DNA of 64,000 nucleotides. Source: Asaia bogorensis (GTDB lineage Bacteria > Pseudomonadota > Alphaproteobacteria > Acetobacterales > Acetobacteraceae). Position numbers and translations under genes: made by a program. The notes under the pieces were generated by a model, which was not told where the DNA came from, searched no databases, and was given only the letters and a program-made list of their open reading frames with translations. Of this stretch, positions 1 to 9,507 are shown piece by piece (positions within the stretch are counted from its first letter, which is position 1; each line of letters starts with the position of its first letter). Where the stretch lies: positions 1-64,000 of the forward strand of contig NZ_UEGO01000002.1 of the NCBI RefSeq assembly GCF_900465345.1. The letters are read 5' to 3'.

Positions 1-312
1 AGGTCAGGCAATCCTCGAGAGCCCCCTGGGCCGGTTTTATCCCGACGCCCGTTCTTAGTCCGAGGTAGGCCGCGACGACATGCGTTCCTGCGGTAATCAA
101 CCCGCGAATGGGAGAGTGATCGACCGTCGCCACCGCAGCTCCGTTCCCGACCCAACGGTATATCCCGATCCCGGTCACATAGCCCTGAAACCGCTATGTG
201 CTTTTACGCATCTTTTTGCTTGAAAAAGGTCATGGGGGGGCTCTACCCCATCCCCCGCCAAAGGGCGGTCGCCCTTTGGAAATCCTAAATTCGGAAGCGA
301 AGGGCGCCTCGC
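1..312. other. left-edge region without a confident gene
   Basis: Two short open stretches touch the window edge. On the plus strand a frame ending in TAG at 56-58 reads GQAILESPLGRFYPDARS and could be the C-terminus of a gene lying to the left. On the minus strand a frame is open from about 178 to the edge, with a possible GTG start. They overlap and cannot both be real; neither is recognised. The rest, to 312, is intergenic and holds the hairpin listed separately, which would suit a gene end here. Confidence 0.3.
234..279. terminator. GC hairpin, terminator-like repeat element
   Basis: A perfect 9-bp inverted repeat, CCAAAGGGC at 258-266 and GCCCTTTGG at 271-279, encloses a 4-nt loop. It follows a second G-run/C-run complement (G's around 234-240, C's around 252-256). 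It lies just downstream of the gamma-glutamyltransferase stop on the minus strand. Hairpins of this kind resemble intergenic repeats I recall from acetic acid bacteria; that family link is from memory and not checked. Confidence 0.5.
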
Positions 313-2109
313 TTATTCTCCTGTCGCGCCACCGCCTGCATGACGACGATCATAGCCGCCGTAGAATTGCCCGTCGGGATGCGATCCCAGCTTTGCGCCA
401 CCAGCGAGAACGCCTTCGGCTGAGCCCCATGGCTGATGCGTCTCAATCGTATAGCCATGAGCGCGCAGGGAGGCGATGACGGGTTCTGACAAGGCACCGG
501 GTTCGATCTCGACGGCTTCGGGCTGCCATTGCTCGTGAATGCGGGGCATGTCGACGGCTTCCTGAATGGTCATGCCGTAATCGACCACCCCCAGAATCGC
601 CGCGAGGGTAATGGTGGGAATGCGTGAACCGCCCGGGCTGCCAATGGCCATGATGGCCTTGCCATTTCTGGAGAGAATGGTGGGCGACATGGAAGAGAGC
701 GGTGTCTTGCCGGGGGCAATCGCATTGGCCTTGCTGCCGACAATGCCGAACATGTTCGGCTCACCGGCTTTGGACGAAAAATCATCCATCTCGTCATTCA
801 GGAAATAACCGGCGCTGCCTGCCATGACCTTCGCCCCGAACCAGCCATTGAGCGTATAGGTGACCGAGACAGCGTAGCCCGAATGATCCATGATCGAATA
901 TTGTGTGGTTTCGCGCTTTTCAGGCTGGGGGTCGCCCGCCACGAGGCTGGCAGAGGGTACAGCGTCTTCGGCTGGAATGGCGGCGCGGATTTTTGCGGCA
1001 TAAGCCGGGTCGATCAGATGGGCCACAGGGTTTTTGACGAAAGCCGGGTCGCCCAGATCGCGCCGGTCGGAATAGGTGTGACGCATCGCCTCGATTTCCT
1101 GATGTGTCGAGCGCGCGCTGTAGAGTCCCTCAGCTTTCAGGTCATAGCCTGACAGGATATTGAGCATTTCGCACAATGCCACACCGCCGCCACTCGGCGG
1201 GGGGGCGGTATCAATCTGATACCCACGATAGCTGCACCGTATGGGCGCCATGATGCGTGGCTTGTAGGCGGCGAAATCAGCCATGGTCAGCAAGCCACCA
1301 TTCGCCTTGCTGACACGCACCGTTTCTTCAGCAATCCAGCCACGATAAAAGACGTCCGGCCCCTTGTCGGCAATGGCCTGAAGCGAGCGGGCGAGGTCGG
1401 TCTGTCTGAAGCGCTCGCCAATCGTGAAGGGCTGGCGATCGGCGCGCAGAAAGATTTTCGAGGCGTAGGGATCGTTGATGAAGGCCTTGGTCGAGGTGTT
1501 CAGCAGGTGAACGTCATTCTCTTCGAGCGTGTAGCCTTCACCGGCCAGAGCGATGGCGGGTGCCATGACCTGAGCCCGTGTCAGATGGCCCCAGCGTTTC
1601 AACGCAAGATCGAGCCCGGCCACCGTGCCAGGCACGCCCACCGATTTCCATCCGATGGTCGAGAGCCCCTTGATGATCTTGCCGTCCTTGTCCTGATACA
1701 TCGTCTCGGTGGCGGCAAGCGGAGCATGTTCACGGAAATCGATGAAGAAGGCTTTGCCGTCTGGTGTGTGCAGGGTCATGAACCCGCCACCACCGATATT
1801 GCCTGCGGCCGGGTAGACCACGGCCAGCGCATAGCCCACGGCAACAGCTGCATCGACAGCATTCCCGCCGTCGCGCAGGATCTTTGCCCCGACATCAGAG
1901 GCCAGATGCTGCGCCGAGACCACCATGCCATGCGCACCCTGCGTCGAGGGAATAGGGGGGCGGCTGGCGGCGGCACCCCCAAAATTGAGCGCGTCGCCAC
2001 CCGGTGCCGCCTGGGCAGGGCTGAAGGCCGAGAGCGTGACGGCACAGGACAGGGCGGAAGCAGACAAAAGCTGACGCCAGCGGTCGGGCGTTGAGGCAGG
2101 GAAAGACAT
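313..2109 (-). CDS. ggt: gamma-glutamyltransferase, exported
   Basis: Cleaves or transfers the gamma-glutamyl group of glutathione and related peptides; acts in the periplasm. The 598-residue protein opens with a signal peptide (hydrophobic run ending in SPAQA at about residue 35). The autoprocessing Thr that becomes the N-terminal nucleophile of the small subunit is visible in ETTQYSI at about residue 400, followed by a conserved Gly/Ser block (NGWFGAKVMAGSAGYFLNDE) and a PGGSRIP motif near 490. Length fits the family. It starts 15 nt after the stop of the M1 peptidase gene and is probably the last gene of a receptor-peptidase-GGT operon. Confident on family; the physiological substrate is inferred. 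Confidence 0.93.
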   Translation of the reverse strand: MSFPASTPDRWRQLLSASALSCAVTLSAFSPAQAAPGGDALNFGGAAASRPPIPSTQGAHGMVVSAQHLASDVGAKILRDGGNAVDAAVAVGYALAVVYPAAGNIGGGGFMTLHTPDGKAFFIDFREHAPLAATETMYQDKDGKIIKGLSTIGWKSVGVPGTVAGLDLALKRWGHLTRAQVMAPAIALAGEGYTLEENDVHLLNTSTKAFINDPYASKIFLRADRQPFTIGERFRQTDLARSLQAIADKGPDVFYRGWIAEETVRVSKANGGLLTMADFAAYKPRIMAPIRCSYRGYQIDTAPPPSGGGVALCEMLNILSGYDLKAEGLYSARSTHQEIEAMRHTYSDRRDLGDPAFVKNPVAHLIDPAYAAKIRAAIPAEDAVPSASLVAGDPQPEKRETTQYSIMDHSGYAVSVTYTLNGWFGAKVMAGSAGYFLNDEMDDFSSKAGEPNMFGIVGSKANAIAPGKTPLSSMSPTILSRNGKAIMAIGSPGGSRIPTITLAAILGVVDYGMTIQEAVDMPRIHEQWQPEAVEIEPGALSEPVIASLRAHGYTIETHQPWGSAEGVLAGGAKLGSHPDGQFYGGYDRRHAGGGATGE

Positions 2110-2124
2110 AAGACGGTCCTGAAA

Positions 2125-4200
2125 TCAGTGAGAAGAAGCGGGCGAAGAAGGGCGTGGCACCGGGCTGAGCGCATCATTGCTGCGATCGATATCGGGAATG
2201 ACGTGATCCGGGTCGAGGATCGCGCGCCGTACGGGGCTGCCGCCCTTGAGCGTCACGACATGGGTATTGCCGCCGCTCCAGACTTCTGTCGGAATCACGA
2301 GGCGTTCGACGCTGCCATCGTCACGGGTGACGGCAAGAGTAACCGGCAAAGGCAGCCAACCCTTGTTGCTAATCGTCAGCGAGACGCCTTTTTTCGGGTC
2401 CTTATCGGGATACTCAATGGCATCGAGCGCATAATCGGGGCTGCGATTCTCGAAATACCAGCCGCGCCAGAACCAGGAGAGGTCTTCACCGGCATCGCTC
2501 TCCATCAGACGAAAGAAATCCGAAGGGGTCGGATGCTTGTAGGCCCATACGGCGATGTAATGGCGAAAGGCGCGGTCGAAGCGTTCCGGCCCCAGAATCT
2601 GGCTGCGCAGCAATTCGAGACCGTAGGCCGCCTTGAAATAGGCCATGGCATGGCGATTGCCATGACCCGGAATGGTTGATGAGGTCATGAGCGGGTCATA
2701 GACCGGGTCTTTCAGGATCTTGACGATATCATCCGCTGGCTTGCCCGTGTCGGGGGCATATTCGCCGTCCTGCTTGGGGGCGAACTCTCCCTTGTTGAAG
2801 TGTTGAGAGGCGAGGGAGTCAATGAAGGTGTTGAAGCCTTCATCCATGAAGCCATGGCGGCGCTCATTACTGCCAACAATCATGGGGAACCACCCATGGC
2901 CCAGCTCATGGGTGGTGATCCAGAACAGCTTGGCATCACGGTCCTGCATGCCGTCAAAAACGATACCGGGATATTCCATTCCAGCGCCATGACCACCGAC
3001 ATTGATCGCTGTGGCCCAGGGATAGGGGTACCAGCTCGACGAGAAATACTCGATGCTGTGCTTCACATATTCTGTCGATCGGTCCCAGGCCTGTGGGCCG
3101 ATACCCTCCACGGGGTAAACCGACATAGCCAGTCGTGGTGCTGGTTTCAGCCCAGGGGCTGGAGCAACAGGCGGCAGATCAAGCTTCGCCGCATCCCAGA
3201 GCAGGGCAGCAGAGGCAACAAAGGCCACATCGCGCGTATTGGGCATGAAAAAATGCCAGCGACGGGTGCCGTTTGCAGATATGCGGGAGGTGGCCTCGAT
3301 ATCGGCCTGATTGCGTATCAGCACGCGTTTTTCGCTCATGCGTGCCTGCTCCAGACGCTGGCGTTCCTGCGCCGTCAAAACGTCCTTCTCGTTGAGCAGC
3401 GCTCCCGATCCCATAACAAGGAAATTCGACGGCACCGTGACGCGATAATCAATATCGCCGTAATCGAGATAGAATTCGCCCCCCAGATAGGGCGCTGTGT
3501 CCCAGCCACGCAGATCGTCAAAAACGGCCATGCGTGGATAGAACTGCGCGATTTCAAAAATATCCCCATTCCGCGACGGGGTGACGGCCGTACGACCGCC
3601 CCAGGTTCCTGGGATCTCGTAATGCCATGATACGGTGAACTTCACGGTGCTGGCAGGTGCAAGCGGGGTAGGGAGGGAGATCTGCATCCGTGTGTCGGAA
3701 ATCAGCGGCGTGACAGCAATTTCCTTTCCATGTGCGTCAAGCAGAGCGACACGGTCGATCTGCATCCCCTCGGTGTGGCCATGTGCCTTGAAACGCGCTG
3801 GCATGGCGGCTGCGCCTCGTGAGGTCTCGCGGTAGATATTCTGTTCGAGCTGTAGCCAGAGCACGTTCAGGGTGCTGGGGCTGTTATTGCGGTAGGTGAT
3901 GGTCTCCTGCCCGGTCAGGCGATGGGTAGGGGCATCGAGCGCGACATCAATGCGGTAATCGGCCCGGTTATGCCAGTAATCGGGGCCAGGCGTCCCATCA
4001 GCGGAACGATAGCGATTGATCGCGGTCGGATAATCAATGGGCGCGAAAATATGAGTCGGCTCTGGCTCCGGCCTTGGCCCTGTCTGGGCCGGAGGGGGCG
4101 CTGCTGCGGCAAGGAGTATGGCCAGCCCTGTTGCAGCGCTGGCCTTGAGAAGGGGCTTTGTCGCAGCCCGACAAAGCGGCTCAGAAATTGGCATCGACAC
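2125..4200 (-). CDS. M1 family metallopeptidase (aminopeptidase-like), exported
   Basis: Zinc aminopeptidase family M1 protein of 691 residues with an N-terminal signal peptide (LLKASAATGLAILLAAAAPPP). The zinc site HELGH with the downstream glutamate in DEGFNTFID is intact, and a GAMEN-like substrate motif appears as GHGAGMEYPG about 50 residues upstream. The N-terminal beta domain (residues about 55-270) is of the usual M1 type. The start overlaps the last 20 nt of the upstream TonB-dependent receptor gene, implying translational coupling. Together with the GGT gene immediately downstream it suggests stepwise digestion of imported peptides in the periplasm. Exact peptide preference cannot be read from the sequence. 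Confidence 0.9.
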   Translation of the reverse strand: MSMPISEPLCRAATKPLLKASAATGLAILLAAAAPPPAQTGPRPEPEPTHIFAPIDYPTAINRYRSADGTPGPDYWHNRADYRIDVALDAPTHRLTGQETITYRNNSPSTLNVLWLQLEQNIYRETSRGAAAMPARFKAHGHTEGMQIDRVALLDAHGKEIAVTPLISDTRMQISLPTPLAPASTVKFTVSWHYEIPGTWGGRTAVTPSRNGDIFEIAQFYPRMAVFDDLRGWDTAPYLGGEFYLDYGDIDYRVTVPSNFLVMGSGALLNEKDVLTAQERQRLEQARMSEKRVLIRNQADIEATSRISANGTRRWHFFMPNTRDVAFVASAALLWDAAKLDLPPVAPAPGLKPAPRLAMSVYPVEGIGPQAWDRSTEYVKHSIEYFSSSWYPYPWATAINVGGHGAGMEYPGIVFDGMQDRDAKLFWITTHELGHGWFPMIVGSNERRHGFMDEGFNTFIDSLASQHFNKGEFAPKQDGEYAPDTGKPADDIVKILKDPVYDPLMTSSTIPGHGNRHAMAYFKAAYGLELLRSQILGPERFDRAFRHYIAVWAYKHPTPSDFFRLMESDAGEDLSWFWRGWYFENRSPDYALDAIEYPDKDPKKGVSLTISNKGWLPLPVTLAVTRDDGSVERLVIPTEVWSGGNTHVVTLKGGSPVRRAILDPDHVIPDIDRSNDALSPVPRPSSPASSH

Positions 4201-6706
4201 GACCGAAATAATAGGCGCCGGTCATGGAGAGCGGAGAGGCTGAATCATAGATCTTCGGCCCGAGATAATTCACCACAGCAGGCACCATGCGGGGACGCTG
4301 GTTGAAGATGTTGTTCGAGCCGATTGCCAGACGCCAGTGCTTGTTGACGCGATAGGCCACTTCGAGATCTGTGGTCCAGACAGGGGTGTTCTCGAAGGGC
4401 AGGAAGGTGGTGGTGGAATAGCGCACGGAAGACGGTGCGAGATCTTCATAGGTAAGCAGGGTCTTGTAGGAGCCAAAGCGCGTCTCGCGGATATTGACCC
4501 CCCATTTGCCGTAATCCCAATGCGCATTGAGGATGATCTTCGAGCGCGGCACGCCCTGTGCCGAAGCCTGTGTCTGGGCGTTGGCGAAAGGATTACCAAA
4601 GATATTGGTATTGAGATGAGTGACGACGGTGCGGTTCAGGTTGAGCAGCAGTGAGAGATCGAGCGAGCCGTAGCGATGCAGCAGGAAGCGGTAATCACTC
4701 TGGATATCCAGACCCTGCGTGCGGGTACTGGCTGCATTGGCGTAGTAATAGGCCTTGATATTGCTCAGGGAGACGCTGCCGCCTGTTGCGATATCAACCC
4801 CCGCCGCCTGAATGGCTTCGAGAGCCGATGTGCCTGCGATGCTGGATGCGGCCAGGATACGGTCACGGATGTTGATCTGATAGACATCGGCAGAGATGTG
4901 GAAGCGGTCGACCGGCTCAAGCACGATGCCGCCCTCGGCGCTGGTCGACCGCTCGGGCTTGAGCGATGACGCCCCGATGGAGCGCGCCGCCGTGCTGTTG
5001 GCCCCGAGCAGGCCGGAAGCACCTGTCGGAGAAACGCTGAGCGAGCTGTAATGCTCCTCGGCCAGTGTCGGCGCGCGGAAACCGGTGCTGATCGTACCGC
5101 GGACTGCGATACGGCGCGTGAAATCATAGCGCGTGGTGATTTTGCCGGTCTCGGTGTTGCCGGCATCTGTGTAGTGTTCGAAGCGACCGGCAAAATCGAG
5201 ATCCCAATGCTTCAGCGGGTGAAAATCGCCATCGAGATAGCCGGCCCAGACATTACGTTGCCATTGGCCCGCACTGACAGGCGAGATGCCAGCATAGCCG
5301 GATGTGCCGCCATAGAGATAGGAAGCGTCATTGCCTGCGCCCACATGATACGTTTCCAGACGATGTTCGGCGCCCATGGCAAACGTCATGGGTGTGGCCA
5401 TGCCGACATTGAAATTGCGACGCATGTCGAAATTGCTCGTCCACTGCGCCATGCTGTAGGTCGCTGCACGGGTGGTCGTCGGGGAATAGCCATACACATT
5501 GGCGTAGCTGGAATTATAGGTGTTCTTGACGCCGATATCATCGTCATCCTGTCCGTAAAGCGTGCTCAGATCCCAGCTGAAGCCGAAAAGATCATCACCC
5601 TTCAGGCCAAGATTGGCCTGGAAATTGTTTTCGTCGATCGTCTCCAGAGGGGAGAAACCATAGGGATAGATCGTGGTAGGCGCTGAGGCCCCGGGGAGGC
5701 GGTAGTTCTCATAGGCTTCGGCATGGCGATGGGCATAGGTGACCAGCCCATAGGTACGCAGGCCCTCGACGACATCCTTGCCCCATTCGATCGACAGATT
5801 CTCGCGTGTTTCCTCAGGCGTGCTTTCGATCTTGTTCGAATTGGCAGGCCAGCTCGAACTGGCGGTCCAGCGATGGTCGCGCGTGCTCTTGTTATCGGCC
5901 ACGAAATGATCGGTGTGGTAGATCTGGCCCGAAATATGAACGAAGCCGTCCTGTCCCCATTTGCGACCGCCATCGGCACCGATCAGATATTGCCACCCAT
6001 CGCCATTATAGGCGTTTGCGCCTGTCTGGGCGTAGGTATGGATGCCGTGATCACTTTTCTTGGTGATGATGTTCACCACGCCGGCGATGGCATCAGACCC
6101 ATACATGGCAGCCGCGCCATCGCGCAGCACTTCCATATGGTCGATGGCCCCGGCCGGGATCATGTTGAGATCAACCGGGGTGGTCCCGCCCGCCATGTTG
6201 CCGGTGATATTGCGCCGCTTGCCGTCAACCAGCACCAGAACCTCATTGGCCGAAAGCCCGCGCATGCGAATGGATGAGGTCAAGGCTGCCGTATCGTTGC
6301 CCAGTGCAGAGACGGTGATGGACGGGTCGAGACGTGACAGGACACTGGCGAGATTGAGTTCGCCAGTACGCTCCATCTGCGCCTGCGTGTAGAGGGTGAT
6401 CGGCGACGAGCTGTCACGCACCCGACGATTTGAGGAGCGTGTGCCGGTGACGATGATGGCTTCACTGCCGCCTTCCGTATGACTGCTCGCAGCCTTGCGA
6501 TGGCTGGGCGCAGGACGCGATACAGGGGTGGTTTGCCGGGCAGGGGAGGAAGCACCCGTAGAATGATGCTTATGGCGATTCTGGCCTTGCTGGATCGAGG
6601 AGGGGGACTCTGCAAGGGCAGAAGGTGATGAGACCTGGAAGAGGGCAGTTGACGAAATCAGTGCCACGACAAGATTTTTTTTATAAGCCGACCGGTGTTC
6701 TGGCAT
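4181..6706 (-). CDS. TonB-dependent outer membrane receptor
   Basis: Outer membrane beta-barrel transporter of about 841 residues. The ATG at 6706 (MPEHRSAYKK) is chosen because GAAGGG lies 8-9 nt upstream and the frame then starts directly with a signal peptide; an in-frame start 25 codons earlier has no such site. A plug domain lies at about residues 75-210, with EAIIVTGTRSSNRR resembling a TonB box and the typical LVLVDGKRR, GAIDHMEVLRDGAAAMYGSDAIAGVVNI. The C-terminus ends in aromatic F (FGRVDANF), as barrel proteins do. First gene of a receptor-M1 peptidase-GGT cluster, so peptides are a reasonable ligand guess; siderophore use cannot be excluded. Confidence 0.9.
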   Translation of the reverse strand: MPEHRSAYKKNLVVALISSTALFQVSSPSALAESPSSIQQGQNRHKHHSTGASSPARQTTPVSRPAPSHRKAASSHTEGGSEAIIVTGTRSSNRRVRDSSSPITLYTQAQMERTGELNLASVLSRLDPSITVSALGNDTAALTSSIRMRGLSANEVLVLVDGKRRNITGNMAGGTTPVDLNMIPAGAIDHMEVLRDGAAAMYGSDAIAGVVNIITKKSDHGIHTYAQTGANAYNGDGWQYLIGADGGRKWGQDGFVHISGQIYHTDHFVADNKSTRDHRWTASSSWPANSNKIESTPEETRENLSIEWGKDVVEGLRTYGLVTYAHRHAEAYENYRLPGASAPTTIYPYGFSPLETIDENNFQANLGLKGDDLFGFSWDLSTLYGQDDDDIGVKNTYNSSYANVYGYSPTTTRAATYSMAQWTSNFDMRRNFNVGMATPMTFAMGAEHRLETYHVGAGNDASYLYGGTSGYAGISPVSAGQWQRNVWAGYLDGDFHPLKHWDLDFAGRFEHYTDAGNTETGKITTRYDFTRRIAVRGTISTGFRAPTLAEEHYSSLSVSPTGASGLLGANSTAARSIGASSLKPERSTSAEGGIVLEPVDRFHISADVYQINIRDRILAASSIAGTSALEAIQAAGVDIATGGSVSLSNIKAYYYANAASTRTQGLDIQSDYRFLLHRYGSLDLSLLLNLNRTVVTHLNTNIFGNPFANAQTQASAQGVPRSKIILNAHWDYGKWGVNIRETRFGSYKTLLTYEDLAPSSVRYSTTTFLPFENTPVWTTDLEVAYRVNKHWRLAIGSNNIFNQRPRMVPAVVNYLGPKIYDSASPLSMTGAYYFGRVDANF

Positions 6707-7103
6707 GAATGACGCCCTTCGAGACGATTCCGATATGATACGAATAAGAAATATTCGATCACACCCCATGCTGTCGGGCAATAAATGAAAAGAAAAATTT
6801 ATGTAACATATAATTATATAATAATCTTATCGGATACTTCCGTTACATGATTGCAGAGACCAAGGAGATGCATCCCGGGTTCTTCAGCGCAGATAGGTTC
6901 GGGATAAGGTCATTTGTTGGGAGCGTTCATGGGTGAAAGAACGCAAACGAGGCCGGTCACTGGCAGCGACGGGAGATGAGCGTGTTTGGTGCCTGTGCCC
7001 TCCCGGCATTGTCTCGCAATTCATGGGGCCTGAGAGGGCAGACCCCATGAGCAGGAAGGTCCCTGCTTGTGTGAGCGAACCTCGTTCGAGATACCCCGCG
7101 GGC
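6707..7103. other. intergenic region, AT-rich promoter side of the receptor gene
   Basis: No gene is supported in this stretch. The part next to the receptor (6740-6830) is very AT-rich for this genome and contains the short inverted repeat CGAATA-AGAAA-TATTCG (6741-6757), a candidate operator, and several TATAAT-like strings suited to a minus-strand promoter. The part next to the dehydrogenase carries a 7-bp inverted repeat, CATGGGG and CCCCATG, around 7022-7048 that may act as a terminator for the minus-strand gene ending at 7104. Confidence 0.35.
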
Positions 7104-8141
7104 TCAGCCAGAAAGGCCGAGAAGGCGCTCGGTATCCGGATCAACCGGGATACCATTCAGCAAACGTTTCTGTGCCTCTTCCCACTCCTTGTCGCCCGGT
7201 GCGCATACCGGCACGTCTGGCTCTGCTGGCGGCGAATTGCGCAGCAGGTCGAGGTAGCGGGCCATTTCCGCTTCAAAAGCCTCCTGCCCGATAAATCTCG
7301 CCGGATCAAAGGCGACCATGATGTGACCGACATTCTGTGGTTTGTGACCTTCCTGCGCCTGGGCCGTCGTGGTCATGATGGGATCAGGGTCTGCGCCGGA
7401 GAGTACGGCGGAGAGAATCGTGACGAGCCCCGCCAACGCTGCGCCCTTATGGCCATAAGCCATCCCGCCAAGCGGCTGCAGAAACCGGGCCTGACTGGCA
7501 TCGAGCGTCGGGTGCCCCTGTTCGTTCAGCGCGACTTCGGGCGGTAAAGGCAGGCCCAGGCTCCGGTACAGTTTGACCCGGTTGAACGGGATGGAGGATG
7601 TCGCCATGTCGAGCAACCAGGGTTCCCGGTCACGGACAGGTGCCGCCATGGCGATGGGGTTGGTGCCATGAAAAGGGGTACGTCCTCCCGCCAGCGCGAC
7701 AGCGGGGTCGGAATTGCTCAGGACCAGCGATACAAAACCCTGTTCTGCTGCCGCCAGCGCATAAGCCCCGCCCGCGCCATAATGGGTGGAGTGATGCACC
7801 GTCACGGCACCAATGCCCGCATGGCGTGCCAGAGCGATCGCCTCATCCATGGCTTCATAGGATGCAGCATGGGCGAGGCCGAAATCGGCGTCCAGACGAC
7901 CGGTCGCCGGGGCTGTCTGGGTAAAGACGCGTTGTGGCTCCCTGTTCACCCCCCCTTTTTCCAGCATGTCAACGTAATAACCGATCAGCCGGACGCCGTG
8001 ACTGTCTGTCCCAAGGCGTGAGGCATGCATCATGGCGCGCACGGTCTGTTCAGCATCGTCTGGCCGTGCACCGGCAGCGACGAGTTTAGCCTGACAGGCT
8101 TCGGCCAGACGAAGGGCCGGATAACGATTGGCAGTGTCCAT
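7104..8141 (-). CDS. Ldh2 (malate/L-lactate dehydrogenase-like) family oxidoreductase
   Basis: NAD(P)-dependent oxidoreductase of the Ldh2/MdhII fold (not Rossmann), 345 residues, cytosolic. The family's signature stretches are visible: ASRLGTDSHGVRLIGYYVDML near residue 50, the conserved catalytic His in VHHSTHYGAGGAYALAA at about 115-130, and PFHGTNPIAMAAP at about 155. Members act on malate, 2-hydroxyacids, sulfolactate, ureidoglycolate or cyclic imines, so the substrate is open. It is 11 nt downstream of a dicarboxylate symporter gene that follows a TonB-dependent receptor, pointing to metabolism of an imported organic acid. Confidence 0.85.
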   Translation of the reverse strand: MDTANRYPALRLAEACQAKLVAAGARPDDAEQTVRAMMHASRLGTDSHGVRLIGYYVDMLEKGGVNREPQRVFTQTAPATGRLDADFGLAHAASYEAMDEAIALARHAGIGAVTVHHSTHYGAGGAYALAAAEQGFVSLVLSNSDPAVALAGGRTPFHGTNPIAMAAPVRDREPWLLDMATSSIPFNRVKLYRSLGLPLPPEVALNEQGHPTLDASQARFLQPLGGMAYGHKGAALAGLVTILSAVLSGADPDPIMTTTAQAQEGHKPQNVGHIMVAFDPARFIGQEAFEAEMARYLDLLRNSPPAEPDVPVCAPGDKEWEEAQKRLLNGIPVDPDTERLLGLSG

Positions 8142-8152
8142 GAGATCCCGTT

Positions 8153-9442
8153 TCAGCGGTTATGTGTACCGAGCATCTTGTGTGCCCGTTCGCGGTCCAG
8201 CGCGCCCTGCCATGCTGCAAGAACAACCGGCGCAACGCAATTGCCTGCAAGATTGCCTACCGCCCGGGCGATACCACTGAACCAGTCGACGGCAATCAGC
8301 AGGACAAGACTCGAAAGCGGGATGGATGGTGCGGCGGCAAGGGTTGCCGCCAGCACGACGATGGCAATTCCCGGCACGCCATGCGCACCTTTCGATGTGA
8401 TGAGGGCCGTCGCCAGCATCGAGAGAATCTGTGTGAGTGTAAGGGGTGTGTGGGTGACTTCGGCCAGAAAGACCACCGCAAAACCGAGATAGATCGACAG
8501 GGCATCGAGGTTGAGCGAATAGCCTGCCGGAACGACAAGCCCCACCACCTGTCGGGAAATACCCATGGCTTCAAGCTTGGTCATGATGCTGGGCAGCACG
8601 GAGTCAGAGCTGGTCGTAGCTGTGACGATAAGGATTTCCTCACGGAAATAACGCGCAAAATGCCAAGGGTTGATTTTGCAAAAAGCCAGCAGCCCACCCA
8701 GGATGAAGACGATGAAGAAAGCGATGGCGGTGAAATAGAGGATGACGAACACTGCCAGATGATTGATGGCATCCAGCCCGTACTCCGCCACCGTCATCGC
8801 CACAGCGCCAAACACCCCGAGCGGCGCAGTCGCGATGATCACACGCATCATGCGCGAGAAGAGTGAGGAGAAACTCTCGATCAGGCGCGTCACCGGAGCC
8901 CCTGCTTCGCCAAGTCGCGACAGGCAGCAGCCAAGCAATACGGCGAAAAACAGGATCTGAAGAATATTGCCTTCAGCAAAAGCGGCCACAGGGGAGCGGG
9001 GAATGAGGTTGAGAATGAACCCCGTTATGCCCTGACCGTGCAACGCATGGGCATTGGCGGCATAGCTGGCAACGGCGTGCGCATCTTCGGGGCTGGGCGT
9101 GTAGCTCATGCCGCGCCCTGGATGGAGCAGGAGTGCCGCCCCGACCGAAAGCAGCAGAACCAGTGTGGTCATGGCCTCGAAATAGATGAGCGCCCGGCTG
9201 CCAAGTTTCCCCACGGCGCCCAGAGATCCTGCGCCCGTGATGCCGCTCACGACAATGCAGAACAGAAGCGGCCCCACAATCATCAGGATCAGACGCAGGA
9301 AGAGATCGGTCAGCCACCGGCATTGATGGGCGAGCTGGGGCGCAAACAGACCGAGCGCTATGCCGGCCAGCGTGGCGATAATGACCTGAACGAAGATACC
9401 GGGGCGATAACGGGCGGATCGTTTCAGGTCATGGGTGCTCAA
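8153..9442 (-). CDS. dicarboxylate/cation symporter (DAACS family, DctA-like)
   Basis: Inner membrane sodium- or proton-coupled transporter, 429 residues, with about eight hydrophobic segments. Family landmarks are present: a serine-rich re-entrant loop ATTSSDSVLP (about residue 277), the cation/substrate segment VVPAGYSLNLDALSIYL (about 305) and LITSKGAHGVPGIA (about 350). The family carries C4-dicarboxylates or acidic amino acids. Position between a receptor gene (65 nt upstream) and an Ldh2-type dehydrogenase gene (11 nt downstream) suggests one uptake and oxidation unit. Whether the cargo is malate, succinate or another acid cannot be decided. Confidence 0.9.
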   Translation of the reverse strand: MSTHDLKRSARYRPGIFVQVIIATLAGIALGLFAPQLAHQCRWLTDLFLRLILMIVGPLLFCIVVSGITGAGSLGAVGKLGSRALIYFEAMTTLVLLLSVGAALLLHPGRGMSYTPSPEDAHAVASYAANAHALHGQGITGFILNLIPRSPVAAFAEGNILQILFFAVLLGCCLSRLGEAGAPVTRLIESFSSLFSRMMRVIIATAPLGVFGAVAMTVAEYGLDAINHLAVFVILYFTAIAFFIVFILGGLLAFCKINPWHFARYFREEILIVTATTSSDSVLPSIMTKLEAMGISRQVVGLVVPAGYSLNLDALSIYLGFAVVFLAEVTHTPLTLTQILSMLATALITSKGAHGVPGIAIVVLAATLAAAPSIPLSSLVLLIAVDWFSGIARAVGNLAGNCVAPVVLAAWQGALDRERAHKMLGTHNR

Positions 9443-9507
9443 ATCGGCTCTCCAGTCGGGTGGGGTGGGGCAAAGCGCCCCACCTCAATGGTGGTCGTAT
9501 CGTGCGA

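Noticed and set aside
2800-3630. Long open frame on the plus strand, 276 codons, inside the M1 peptidase gene
   Set aside because: It is antisense to a protein with intact zinc motifs; its translation has no domain and arises from the codon bias of a GC-rich gene.
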